Shown here: piece after piece, positions 51,549 to 60,426 of the stretch
Layout of the letters: every line of letters starts with the position of its first letter
Position numbering within the stretch: the first letter of the stretch is position 1
Assembly (NCBI RefSeq): GCF_946222835.1
Contig: NZ_CAMIHD010000004.1
Location: forward strand, 1-64,000
DNA: 64,000 bases
Origin: an uncultured Corynebacterium sp.
GTDB taxonomy: Bacteria > Actinomycetota > Actinomycetes > Mycobacteriales > Mycobacteriaceae
Direction of reading: 5' to 3'
Program-made: the position numbers and the translations under genes
Notes under the pieces: generated by a model
Told to the model about the DNA's origin: nothing
The model's input: the letters and a program-made list of their open reading frames with translations, nothing else
Databases searched by the model: none

Positions 51549-52622
51549 ATGGCTACACCCGTTACTGTGCTGTCCGGATTTTTGGGCAGCGGAAAAACCA
51601 CGCTCTTAAACCATCTGCTGGCCAACCGCGAAGGGCGCAAGCTAGCCGTCATTGTCAATGACTTCTCCGAGGTCAATATTGACGCCGCCCTCGTTGCTGG
51701 CGAGGGCCACCTTGAGCGCGGGGAGGATCGCTTTGTCGAGCTCTCTAATGGCTGCATATGCTGCACCCTGCGCGAAGACCTTATTGAATCCGTGGGCAAG
51801 CTCGCCCGCTCCGGCCGCTTCGACCAGATCGTCATCGAATCCACTGGCATTTCCGAACCCATGCCCGTTGCGGCCACCTTTGAGTGGGAGTTTGAGGATG
51901 GCACGACGCTTGCCGACGTCGCCCCCATCGACACCATGGTCTCCCTCGTGGACGCTTCCACCTTTCTTGACCAGCTGCGCCGTGGTAAGAGCCTTGCGTC
52001 CCAAAGCATCGAAGCCACGCCCGGCGATGACCGCACCGTGGCTGACCTCCTAGTGGACCAAGTTGAGTTCGCCGACCTTATCCTCATCACCAAGACCGAC
52101 GTGGTTGATGCTGCCGAAACCGAACGGGTCATCGCTACCGTGCGCGCCATGAACCCCCGCGCCCGCGTCGTGATTGTTACCAACGGTGTCATCGACCCGC
52201 GGCTCGTCCTCGATGCCCACTTGTATGACACCGCTACCGCTGCCGCCTATCACGGCTACGCCGAAGAGCTGGCCAACCCGCATACTCCCGAAACTGAGGA
52301 ATATGGCATCTCCTCGGTGGTCTTTCGTGCGGATCGGCCCTTTAATCGCGAGCGCTTACTTGCTGCCCTGCGGGCCAGTACCGGTCTGGTGCGTTCCAAG
52401 GGTTATTGCTGGATCGATACCGATCTGCGCGTCGCGCACGCCTGGCAGCAAGCCGGCCCGAACCTCCAGATCATGCCCGCGTCCCTCTGGGCGGCCAATG
52501 GCGTGACCCCTGGTGCTGAAATTGTTCTCATCGGCATTGACTTCGACCACGAGGCCACCCTGCAGGCTTTCCGGGACGCCCTGCTTTCCGACGCCGAAGT
52601 TGCCGCCCTCATTCCTTCCTAA
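51549..52622 (+). CDS. COG0523/CobW-family GTPase, probable zinc metallochaperone
   Basis: A 357-residue G3E GTPase. The Walker A is GFLGSGKTTLL, the metal motif CxCC is in NGCICCTLREDL, the switch EST is in IVIESTGISEP, the guanine motif is ITKTD, and a CobW C-terminal domain follows SSVVFRADRPFNRERLLA. In actinobacteria, COG0523 proteins under Zur control transfer zinc during zinc shortage. The Zur-like box upstream supports that reading over a cobalamin role. No cobalamin genes are adjacent. Confidence 0.88.
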   Translation: MATPVTVLSGFLGSGKTTLLNHLLANREGRKLAVIVNDFSEVNIDAALVAGEGHLERGEDRFVELSNGCICCTLREDLIESVGKLARSGRFDQIVIESTGISEPMPVAATFEWEFEDGTTLADVAPIDTMVSLVDASTFLDQLRRGKSLASQSIEATPGDDRTVADLLVDQVEFADLILITKTDVVDAAETERVIATVRAMNPRARVVIVTNGVIDPRLVLDAHLYDTATAAAYHGYAEELANPHTPETEEYGISSVVFRADRPFNRERLLAALRASTGLVRSKGYCWIDTDLRVAHAWQQAGPNLQIMPASLWAANGVTPGAEIVLIGIDFDHEATLQAFRDALLSDAEVAALIPS

Positions 52623-52742
52623 AGCTTTCCTGCTTCTCGTGGGTAAACACCAAGTGAACTGGGGATTTGGTAGTTTCCCAGACCGTGGGTATAGTTATTT
52701 CTCGTTGCACAGCAGAGCCCACGCACTGCTTACCAACGGTCT

Positions 52743-52815
52743 GCGCCCGTAGCTCAACGGATAGAGCATCTGACTACGGATCAGAAGGTTGGGGGTTCGA
52801 ATCCCTCCGGGCGCA
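52743..52815 (+). tRNA. tRNA-Arg (anticodon ACG)
   Basis: The acceptor GCGCCCG pairs with CGGGCGC. The D loop is AGCTCAACGGATAGAGC, the anticodon loop is CTACGGA (ACG) and the T loop GGTTCGAATCC. Discriminator A; CCA is not encoded. The ACG anticodon is expected to be edited to ICG by TadA, which is encoded about 4 kb downstream. Confidence 0.95.
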
Positions 52816-52822
52816 CAAAATG

Positions 52823-52840
52823 AGCCGCCTTCGGGCGGCT
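52823..52840 (+). terminator. Hairpin terminator after tRNA-Arg
   Basis: AGCCGCC and GGCGGCT pair across a TTCG tetraloop, followed by TTTCTTGT. Confidence 0.9.
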
Positions 52841-52876
52841 TTTCTTGTATCTAATCTATTTCGCAGGTGCCCGTCT

Positions 52877-53068
52877 ATGAAGTCTTCCTCATTGCTGCCG
52901 GGTCTCATTGCCGGCATTGTCCTTGGCCTCGCACTATGGCTCGGTTCTGGGAGCCTGTGGCTCCTTCTAGGCGGAGTTATGCTTGGTCTAATATGCGCCC
53001 CGCTTCTCAAGCTTGCTGCTGATCCTTCTCGGTCGCGCAAATATCGCGATGATAACTTCCGCGATTAG
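52877..53068 (+). CDS. Small membrane protein, unknown
   Basis: A 63-residue protein with a long hydrophobic stretch (LLPGLIAGIVLGLALWLGSG and then LWLLLGGVMLGLICAPLL), probably two helices, and a charged C-terminus (SRSRKYRDDNFRD). No family recognised. The frame begins shortly after the tRNA-Arg terminator. A plausible but weakly supported gene. Confidence 0.5.
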   Translation: MKSSSLLPGLIAGIVLGLALWLGSGSLWLLLGGVMLGLICAPLLKLAADPSRSRKYRDDNFRD

Positions 53069-53236
53069 ACGGGTTTTCACTGCCGCAATAAGTCTTATGT
53101 AATCCCGTTATAAAATGCAGGACACGTATAAAACGTTCACAGCAACCTTCCAGACAGACTTAGTAGAAAAAGAAAGTCTTTATTAATAAGGGGACTGCGG
53201 CAACGCGCTCCCCTCTGTCTTGAAGGAGAACGCCCG

Positions 53237-54160
53237 GTGTCCGCATCTTCGCGCATCGTTGGGCTTGATATAGCCCGTTCACTTGCCATTATTGGCATGG
53301 TAGTCCTGCACATGGCCTCCCTCGTGTGGCATACCAAAGTCATTCTCAACGGCCTGCCCGCCGCGCTTTTGCCATTTTGGCGGGTATCACATTGATGATT
53401 ATTGCCCGCAATTTCACGGTGACCACGCTTCTGCGTATCCTTGCCCGCGGCTGCATAATTACACTCATCGGCCTCGCGCTACTGCCCCTAGGGGGAGAGA
53501 TTCAGGTCGTCCTAGTAGTAATTGGCATTACTATGATGTTGCTGTGCTGGGTCCCCCCGTTGCACTGGGCCTGGAAGCTAATCCTATTTGTTGCGGCCAC
53601 CGTAGCCGCGACCGTGAAATATGCTCCGCTGACCCTACCGCAGGTATACCCACTGCTGGCCTATAATCGCCTATTTCCTCGCCGGCATGCTGGTCTATGA
53701 AATCTATATTCGCAAGCAACGCACCGCTGCGCAGTGGGCTTCTACCGTTATAGCCAGCATCGTTGCCGCTATCGGTTTCTACTTCCGCTTTACTACGGAC
53801 TTTCCTGGCTGGCTACGTTTTACCGGCCACACTGGCGTAGTGGGTGAGATCATGCTGTCCATTGCCGTCGCTGCAGTCGTCCTACACCTCTGCCTGCTTG
53901 CTGGCCGAGCTGCGCCCAAGCTGGTCTATCCCTTTGCTGCGCTAGGTGCGATGTCGCTGAGCATCTACATCCTGCACGTGCTCACCGCCTACTACTGGCA
54001 AAGCCACATCGCCCTGCACAACACCGCCTGGGCCTGCGCTTTCATTGCCCTCTTCCTCGTTATCGCAACCCTGTGGCGCCGCCTGATAGGGAAGGGGCCG
54101 GCCGAATGGGCCGTCGCCAAAGCTATTGCCATCGCCGTTCCTGCCGGAAAGAAGGACTAA
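53237..54160 (+). pseudogene. Acyltransferase-like (DUF418/HGSNAT-type) membrane protein with two frameshifts
   Basis: The GTG start at 53,237 has GAAGGAG upstream and opens VSASSRIVGLDIARSLAIIG, the usual start of DUF418/heparan-alpha-glucosaminide-acetyltransferase-like membrane proteins. Near 53,345 the protein-like sequence jumps to another frame (LFAILAGITLMIIARN is the family continuation; the observed frame reads AFAILAGITLMI). It returns to the first frame near 53,665 (YFLAGMLVYEIYIRKQ) and runs to 54,160. The two shifts cancel out overall. The product would have about 8-9 helices. Either a real pseudogene or two sequencing errors. Confidence 0.7.
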
Positions 54161-54162
54161 TC

Positions 54163-55200
54163 ATGCAGCACAAAATCTTCCCTGCTTTGCTCGCCGCCAG
54201 CATCGTGGCATTGACAGCCGCCCCGGCTACTGCACTCGAACACGGCGATCCGGCAACGGACTCCCCGGAGGCCCGCACCGTCGCCCAGCTCAAGATAGGA
54301 CGTGTGGGTAGCTTCGGTGATTGCACCGGTACTCTCGTGGCCGCCCAATGGGTGCTCACCGCACGTCACTGCCTCGAGTCCGTGAATAACAAGGGCACCC
54401 AGGCCCGCATCAATGGCACCACCTACGACGCTGATTCCTGGGCGCTGTCGCCGCTTTCCGACGCCGCCCTTCTCCACCTCACCACCTCTGTCACCGATAC
54501 AAAACCCGCAGAGATTTCCACCCAAGTTCCTGAACCGGGCAAACGCGGCACACTCTACGGCTGGAGCAGTAGTTCCTCTATGGCGCGCCGCGGTCAGCTG
54601 CCCCAAGCAGAAATGGAAGTGGCCGAGCTCCTCGGCGGTGGTCCCGCCGGCCCTGCTGGCGCGGACGCCACTGCGGACGCTGCCGCGAACGCTGGTGAGG
54701 AGGCCGATGGTGGAGAAAGCGTTCCCGCGTCCGAGGCCATGCCAGAAATTAGTGCGCCGGAGGGGACAGAAAGCGTGCCAGCCAGCGAGGCCATGCCGGG
54801 TGGGGCGCCAGATGGCCCGATGCCATTGATCGAAAGTGCCATTCTTGATGTACATTCCACCGGCCGAGCGGGAATGCAGGGTGGTGACTCCGGCGGCCCC
54901 TTCTTTGTAGACGGTAAACTCGCCGGACTCGCCACGGCGGGCACTGCGAACGGGGACCCAGACCTGCCTTCACCTAGTGCAGCTATTACCACGCTGGCCG
55001 GCACCAAGGACTGGATTGAGGGAGTAGTCAGCGGACGCGATGAGGAAGCGATTCTCACCGCGGAAACCACTCCTGAGCCGCCGAAAACCCCGCAAACCAG
55101 CGCCGACCACGCTTGGCTTTATGCCGGAATAGCGGTGCTAGGTCTTGTTGCCGCCGCGGTAGTATCCCGGATTCCCGGCCTACGGGGTCGCAAGCGTTAG
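54163..55200 (+). CDS. Exported trypsin-like serine protease with C-terminal membrane anchor
   Basis: A 345-residue S1-family protease. A signal peptide ends near ATALEHG. The catalytic triad is seen as His in LTARHCLE, Asp in LSDAALLHL and Ser in GMQGGDSGGPFF. Between Asp and Ser is a low-complexity insert (Ala, Glu, Pro) holding two copies of ESVPASEAMP about 22 residues apart. A C-terminal helix (WLYAGIAVLGLVAAAVV) followed by RGRKR anchors it in the membrane. It starts 2 bp after the upstream pseudogene stop and overlaps the convergent tyrA by 4 bp. Confidence 0.85.
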   Translation: MQHKIFPALLAASIVALTAAPATALEHGDPATDSPEARTVAQLKIGRVGSFGDCTGTLVAAQWVLTARHCLESVNNKGTQARINGTTYDADSWALSPLSDAALLHLTTSVTDTKPAEISTQVPEPGKRGTLYGWSSSSSMARRGQLPQAEMEVAELLGGGPAGPAGADATADAAANAGEEADGGESVPASEAMPEISAPEGTESVPASEAMPGGAPDGPMPLIESAILDVHSTGRAGMQGGDSGGPFFVDGKLAGLATAGTANGDPDLPSPSAAITTLAGTKDWIEGVVSGRDEEAILTAETTPEPPKTPQTSADHAWLYAGIAVLGLVAAAVVSRIPGLRGRKR

Positions 55201-56225
55201 AAAATTTCGATGCGCCCGCCCAGGGACTCGGACTGGCGCAGCTGCGCCACCCAATTCGGGCCGCCGGGGTGCAGGCGCAGCACCGGACGGGAAGAAATCT
55301 TGACCGGGGAGACCGATTCCTTGCGCGCGCCAGAACGGGCATCGATACGGGTGCGGGCGCGATAACCGGCGTCGGAAAGCTCGGCGATGGAAGGCTCGGG
55401 GGAGTCGAGCTTCTCGCGGGCGTCGCGAAGCAGATCCAAGGCCTCGTCCAAAGCCTCCACCAACGCCGGGGCATTAGTCTCGCACATCTGCTGTACCAGC
55501 TCCGGGTGCGTGCCGGCCACGCGCGTGGCGTCCTTGAAAGAACCGGCAGATAGGGACTGCGCCAGGATTCCGCCATTATCGCCCACCACAGCGAGGATCT
55601 CAGCAAAGACGTGCGGCAGGTGGGAAATGCGCGCCACCGCAGCATCGTGATTAGCCACGCGAATAGGCACCGCCTCCGCGTGCACCATCTGCGTCATGCG
55701 CACAACCTCGGTAAAGGTCTCAATCCACTGCTTAGGAATCTTTTCCCCACGCGCCTCGCACTCGGCAGCATAGTCATAAGTAATGCCCCACGCCGCACGG
55801 CGGAAAAGGTCCTTCTGGGAGTTATTCCAACCGGACTTGGAAGTGCCCGCCATCGGGTGACCGCCCACGTAGCGCGACTCCATGCCGCGCTCCAGTACCT
55901 GCTGGCGCACCGCGGTCTTCACGGATACGACATCCGTAATGCCACAGCTAGGTGCGTGCTCCTGAATGGCATCGAGAACCCCACCCACCGCAGTCATGGG
56001 AACGGCAATAACGATGAGCGCATTCTCCGTCTCCGCGCGGGTCAAAATAGCGGGAAGATCATCGGTGACGTCAAAGCCCTGCTTTACTGCAGTGCGGGCG
56101 CCAGAAGTGGAGTGGTTATATCCAAAAACGGGGTGATTATATCCGGCTAGATCGCGCAGCAACGAGCCGCCGATGAGGCCGAGGCCAATAATGCAGATAG
56201 GGCGTTGAACATCTTGAGAACTCAC
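55197..56225 (-). CDS. tyrA: Prephenate dehydrogenase
   Basis: A 342-residue TyrA that oxidatively decarboxylates prephenate (or arogenate) on the tyrosine pathway. The NAD(P) motif is IIGLGLIGGSLLRDL, VVSVKTAV and GHPMAGTSKSGW are the substrate and catalytic segments, and HNDAAVARISHLPH (as VANHDAAVARISHLPHV) carries the conserved His. There is no ACT domain. The start is GTG 56,225, 40 bp from the divergent TadA-associated gene. Confidence 0.9.
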   Translation of the reverse strand: MSSQDVQRPICIIGLGLIGGSLLRDLAGYNHPVFGYNHSTSGARTAVKQGFDVTDDLPAILTRAETENALIVIAVPMTAVGGVLDAIQEHAPSCGITDVVSVKTAVRQQVLERGMESRYVGGHPMAGTSKSGWNNSQKDLFRRAAWGITYDYAAECEARGEKIPKQWIETFTEVVRMTQMVHAEAVPIRVANHDAAVARISHLPHVFAEILAVVGDNGGILAQSLSAGSFKDATRVAGTHPELVQQMCETNAPALVEALDEALDLLRDAREKLDSPEPSIAELSDAGYRARTRIDARSGARKESVSPVKISSRPVLRLHPGGPNWVAQLRQSESLGGRIEIF

Positions 56226-56264
56226 GATGACAATTGTGGCACAACACGACTAATCTCACGAGGT

Positions 56265-56744
56265 ATGAGCAACGAAAATTACTCCTTCGCGGTAACCGTC
56301 GCCCGCACTGCGGGCCAGTGGCTGGTGCGCAGCTTCAACGATGACTTCGAGGATCCGCAGACCTCCATCAATGCGGTGCGCAGCCTGCGCTCTGAGGGCG
56401 CTGCGTTCGCGCTGCTGTGCGTGGAGGATGCCTATTTCATCGCCGTGCGCCCCGTGCCGGGCGGGGTGAAGATGCTCATTTCGGATGCCACCTATGGCGT
56501 TGATGATGACTTTGCGGCCGATTTCATGGATATCAACGACCATGAAATACCGGATGTAGACCCTGAAGAGGCCGATCCTTATGGCGAGGGCGATTTCGAT
56601 ATCTTCGCTGACCTTGGTCTATCCGAGGATCAGGTGGGCTACATCATCGACAACGACGAAGATTGGCCATCCGATATGTTGCTGCGTATCGCCGGCGAGC
56701 TCGGTTTTGGCGATGAGCTGGAAGACGTCATTGATAACGCCTGA
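56265..56744 (+). CDS. TadA-associated acidic protein
   Basis: A 159-residue, strongly acidic protein of the actinobacterial tRNA-adenosine-deaminase-associated family (TIGR03941). The first ~85 residues contain FNDDFEDPQTSINAVRSLRS and FIAVRPVPGGVKMLISDA, and an Asp/Glu-rich region follows. Its role is known only from this fixed position before tadA. The ATG at 56,265 begins MSNENYSFAV. It overlaps tadA by 14 bp. Confidence 0.85.
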   Translation: MSNENYSFAVTVARTAGQWLVRSFNDDFEDPQTSINAVRSLRSEGAAFALLCVEDAYFIAVRPVPGGVKMLISDATYGVDDDFAADFMDINDHEIPDVDPEEADPYGEGDFDIFADLGLSEDQVGYIIDNDEDWPSDMLLRIAGELGFGDELEDVIDNA

Positions 56745-57201
56745 GCCCCTCCTGCGCGCTGAGGCTCGGATGCGCCGTGCGCTCGACGTCGCCAAGTGCA
56801 CCCCGGCCGGCGATGTTCCGGTAGGGGCCGTGCTGTACGACGCCACCGGAAAAGAACTCGCCACCGGTGTCAACCGCCGCGAGCAGCGAGCCGATCCCAC
56901 CGCTCACGCCGAGGTCGAGGCGATCCGACAGGCCGTCCGCGTGTACGGTGACGGCTGGCGCCTTTCAGGCTGCGAGCTCGTCGTCACCCTAGAGCCGTGT
57001 GCCATGTGCGCCGGGGCCTTGCAGGCGGCGCGGGTGTCCTCCGTGGTCTTTGGCGCCTTCGAGCCCAAGACCGGTGCGTGCGGCTCGCTTATCGATGTCC
57101 TGCGTGCCCCCACCGCCCCCTTTGCCCCGCAGGTCCGCGGCGGCGTCCTCGAAGACGAATGCGCGATATTGCTGAGAAACTTCTTCGACGACCTGCGTTG
57201 A
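56731..57201 (+). CDS. tadA: tRNA-specific adenosine deaminase
   Basis: A 156-residue cytidine-deaminase-fold enzyme that converts A34 to inosine in tRNA-Arg(ACG). The zinc motifs are HAEVEAI and TLEPCAMCAGAL (PCxxC), and DVPVGAVLYD opens the domain. I favour the TTG start at 56,731 because GGAAGA precedes it; ATG 56,770 is a shorter alternative. It is translationally coupled to the gene before it, and its substrate tRNA lies in the same window. Confidence 0.93.
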   Translation: MITPEPLLRAEARMRRALDVAKCTPAGDVPVGAVLYDATGKELATGVNRREQRADPTAHAEVEAIRQAVRVYGDGWRLSGCELVVTLEPCAMCAGALQAARVSSVVFGAFEPKTGACGSLIDVLRAPTAPFAPQVRGGVLEDECAILLRNFFDDLR

Positions 57202-57252
57202 AAGTGCGTACACTGGCTGTCATACATTAACCATCTACTCAAAGGAGTGAAT

Positions 57253-57453
57253 ATGGGCGATTTGGAAAACAAGAAGGATGGTCTCGTAGGCAAGGCAAAG
57301 GAAGCCTACGGCGAAGCTACCGACAACAAGGACGTAGCTAACGAGGGCAAGGCCGACCAGGTCACCTCCGAGGCTAAGGACAAGCTGTCCGACGCTGCCG
57401 AAGGCATCAAGGACAAGGCCAACGAGGTTATCGGTGGCCTGAAGGACGACTAA
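57253..57453 (+). CDS. CsbD-family stress protein
   Basis: A 66-residue, highly charged CsbD-like protein. DLENKKDGLVGKAKEAYGEA followed by GKADQVTSEAKDKLSDAAEG fits the family repeat. CsbD proteins are abundant under stress in many bacteria, and their action is unknown. AAAGGAG lies 6 nt before ATG 57,253. Confidence 0.88.
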   Translation: MGDLENKKDGLVGKAKEAYGEATDNKDVANEGKADQVTSEAKDKLSDAAEGIKDKANEVIGGLKDD

Positions 57454-57542
57454 TCCTCGTCCCCGTTTCTCATATCGCTGCGCTGGCACCCCGCTGGCGC
57501 AGCGATTTTGTCGCTCGGGCGCACTCCCGTAATCTGGAACGC

Positions 57543-57630
57543 GGTGGCGTGTCCGAGCGGCCGAAGGTGATCGCCTCGAAAGCGATTGTTGGGTAACCCC
57601 CAACCGCGGGTTCAAATCCCGCCGCCACCG
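57543..57630 (+). tRNA. tRNA-Ser (anticodon CGA)
   Basis: The acceptor GGTGGCG pairs with CGCCACC. The anticodon loop CTCGAAA carries CGA, with a long variable arm (TTGTTGGGTAACCCCCAA) and T loop GGTTCAAATCC. Discriminator G; CCA is not encoded. The third serine tRNA of the window. Confidence 0.95.
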
Positions 57631-57637
57631 CATCGAG

Positions 57638-57666
57638 ATCCCGGCCTGTTTGCGCAGGTCGGGATT
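57638..57666 (+). terminator. Hairpin terminator after tRNA-Ser(CGA)
   Basis: ATCCCGGCCTG pairs with CAGGTCGGGAT (one G-T pair) across a six-base loop, followed by TTTCTTTT. Confidence 0.88.
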
Positions 57667-57832
57667 TTCTTTTGCTCCATTGGCCGGCAGGTGCGGGGGA
57701 ACTGGCTGGCTGACCGCCAGCTGTGAAAACTGGGGCGCAGGTGGCTTCGTGATAGGGGATTAGGGGGTGCGGCCACTACACTAGGGCAAAGTTCAACCCG
57801 TCCCCCACGCGAATGCGAAGGTACATCTACCC

Positions 57833-60424
57833 GTGGCTAAACTGCTTTATCGTCTTGGGCGCTGGTCTTTCCTCCACAAGTGGAAGGTCATCGTGGCATG
57901 GCTGCTGCTGCTCGCCGCCGTTGGCGGTGCCGCCGCCTTGCTGCTGAAACCGATGACGAGCGAGTTCTCCATCAAGGGAACCCCGTCTATCGACGCCACC
58001 TATAAGACCATGGACCTCTTCCCAGAGGGCGGAAACCCCGCCAACTCACCCTCGGTCAACGTGGTTTTCAAGGCGCCAGACGGCCAGAAGCTTTCTGATC
58101 CTGCGAACCGCGAGGCCATCGACGCCACCATCTCCTACCTCGAGGACAACCTAGAGATGGGCGATACCACGCGCTTTGGCAACCCGCTTGACGTCTCGCC
58201 CCGCTTGCAGGATCAGGTCATCCACCAATTCACGGATATGGGGCTGCCGGAAGCATCTGCCCGCGCTGACGCAGATAACCTTGCCATGGTCAACGAGGAC
58301 GAGACCATCGCGTATACCACCTTCAATTTTGACGCCGAGTCGCCTTATAGCGTGGAGCAAGCTGATAAGGATACCGTCACCGAGGCGATGAACATTGCCC
58401 GTGACCGTGGCCTCACGGTAGAAGGCAATGGTGCCGGCTTTGGCGATGAGATCGCGGTCAATTCCACCTCCGAGATCATCGGCCTCGGCGTTGCCTTCTT
58501 CGTTCTTATCTTCACCTTCGGCTCGCTGGTGGCCTCAGGCATGCCTTTGGTTTCCGCCGTTATCGGCGTGGGGCTAGGCGCGCTGAGTATGCTCATTGCC
58601 ACCCACTGGATTGAGCTCAATAATATGACCCCGGTTCTAGCCATCATGATTGGTTTGGCCGTGGGCATCGACTACGCACTGTTCATCTTGTCTCGCTACC
58701 GCGCCGAGCGCCGCCGCATGGACGGGCCCGATGCCGCAGGCATGGCGGTGGGTACGGCCGGCTCCTCCGTGGTCTTTGCCGGCGCGACGGTCTTTACCGC
58801 GCTCTTCGCGCTCCTCATTGCGCGCATTGGCTTCCTGACCGCTATGGGCTTGGCCGCCGCCGGTACCGTCGCCATCGCCGTCTTGGTCTCGCTTACGCTC
58901 ATCCCCGCGATGCTGGGCTTGCTGGGTGATAAGGCCTTCAATGGCCGAATCCCCGGCGTGGCCGGCAACCCGACCCGCAAGGGAAAGCGCCGCCGCGGGC
59001 CCACCATGGGCAACCGGTGGGTGCGTTTAGTCCAGAAGGTGCCCGGCCTGGCTATGGCGCTGGTCGTGCTCTCCTTGGGGGCTATGACCGCGCCGGTACT
59101 CCAGATGGAGCTTGCCCTGCCGGCCGATACTACGTCGAATCCCGATACCACCCAGCGCAAGGCCGCTGACATCATGTCCGAGGGCTTTGGCCCCGGCGTC
59201 AACGGCCCCTTCCTCGCCGTGGTCGATGCACACACGGTCAACACGGATGCCGGCGCCCTCGCCCCGCTTGTCGACGCCCAATCCCAGCTCGAACCAGCCC
59301 CCGCTCCCGATCCCGCTCCCGCACCTGCGCCGGAGCAGGACGCAGCCGAGAATGCTGCCCCCGAAGAGGACATGCCTGAGCAACCGCAACAGGAGCAACC
59401 CGCAGCCGAGGCCGAGCCGGAGATCGCCCCGGCCGCTGAGGTGGTAGACACCTCCGCAGAGGCGGCCGACGCTGCCTCCCCAGAAGACAAGGCCGCGCTT
59501 GCGTCCTTCCTCTACACCGCGGATCAGCTCAAGGGCTTGGGCGGGGTGAAGCACGCGCAGATTGTCGGCCTGAGCCAGGACCAGCGCGCCGCACAGATCA
59601 TGGTCACCCCAGAAACCGCGCCTACGGATGCCGCGACGGTCAACGTAGCGCACGCCCTGCGTTCGGCCACCGGCGAGATCGAGGACGCCACCGGTACCGA
59701 CATCGGCCTGACCGGACTGACCGCCGTGCAGCTCGATATCACCGAGCGCCTCGAGGAAGCTATGGCACCGTACCTGGCCATCGTCGTGGGTCTGGCCATC
59801 GTGCTGCTGCTCTTGGTCTTCCGCTCCATCCTCGTACCTTTGGTTGCGGGCCTGGGCTTCTTGCTCTCCGTTGGCGCCGCCTTCGGTCTGACCGTGTTGG
59901 TCTGGCAGGAAGGCCTGTGGAACCTGGTTCCCGCGCCGGGCCCGCTGATTTCCTTCATGCCCATCTTCCTCATCGGCGTGACCTTTGGCCTCGCGATGGA
60001 CTACCAGGTCTTCCTGGTCACCCGCATGCGCGAGCACATCTCTCGCCACCCGGAGGGCACCGGCGGGCGATATAGCGCCGTCGATGAGGCCACCATCACT
60101 GGCTTTACCCAAGGCGCCCGCGTGGTAACGGCCGCAGCCATCATTATGATTTCGGTCTTCGTGGCGTTTATTAACCAGCCGTTGCCTTTCATTCAGATTT
60201 TCGGCTTTGCCTTGGCCGCCGGCGTGCTTTTCGACGCCTTCTTTATCCGCATGACCCTCGTCCCCGCCACCATGTTCCTCATGGGCCGCGCGACGTGGTG
60301 GATGCCGAAGTGGTTGGCCAAGATTTTGCCCACCCTGGACATCGAAGGCACCGCCCTCGAAGAAGAATGGGAAGCTAAACACGTCACCCCAACCCCTAGC
60401 CCTGCACACAAGGAAGAAGAATAG
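57833..60424 (+). CDS. MmpL-family RND transporter
   Basis: An 863-residue MmpL/YdfJ-type transporter. It has 12 transmembrane segments in two halves. The intramembrane Asp-Tyr signatures are GIDYALFILSRYR in the first half and AMDYQVFLVTRMREH in the second, as in proton-driven MmpL proteins that export mycolate lipids or drugs. The second periplasmic loop (about 490-560) carries a Pro/Ala/Glu-rich insertion. TACACT at 57,776-57,781 is a possible -10. The GTG start is at 57,833, and tgt begins 3 bp after the stop. Confidence 0.9.
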   Translation: MAKLLYRLGRWSFLHKWKVIVAWLLLLAAVGGAAALLLKPMTSEFSIKGTPSIDATYKTMDLFPEGGNPANSPSVNVVFKAPDGQKLSDPANREAIDATISYLEDNLEMGDTTRFGNPLDVSPRLQDQVIHQFTDMGLPEASARADADNLAMVNEDETIAYTTFNFDAESPYSVEQADKDTVTEAMNIARDRGLTVEGNGAGFGDEIAVNSTSEIIGLGVAFFVLIFTFGSLVASGMPLVSAVIGVGLGALSMLIATHWIELNNMTPVLAIMIGLAVGIDYALFILSRYRAERRRMDGPDAAGMAVGTAGSSVVFAGATVFTALFALLIARIGFLTAMGLAAAGTVAIAVLVSLTLIPAMLGLLGDKAFNGRIPGVAGNPTRKGKRRRGPTMGNRWVRLVQKVPGLAMALVVLSLGAMTAPVLQMELALPADTTSNPDTTQRKAADIMSEGFGPGVNGPFLAVVDAHTVNTDAGALAPLVDAQSQLEPAPAPDPAPAPAPEQDAAENAAPEEDMPEQPQQEQPAAEAEPEIAPAAEVVDTSAEAADAASPEDKAALASFLYTADQLKGLGGVKHAQIVGLSQDQRAAQIMVTPETAPTDAATVNVAHALRSATGEIEDATGTDIGLTGLTAVQLDITERLEEAMAPYLAIVVGLAIVLLLLVFRSILVPLVAGLGFLLSVGAAFGLTVLVWQEGLWNLVPAPGPLISFMPIFLIGVTFGLAMDYQVFLVTRMREHISRHPEGTGGRYSAVDEATITGFTQGARVVTAAAIIMISVFVAFINQPLPFIQIFGFALAAGVLFDAFFIRMTLVPATMFLMGRATWWMPKWLAKILPTLDIEGTALEEEWEAKHVTPTPSPAHKEEE

Positions 60425-60426
60425 AC

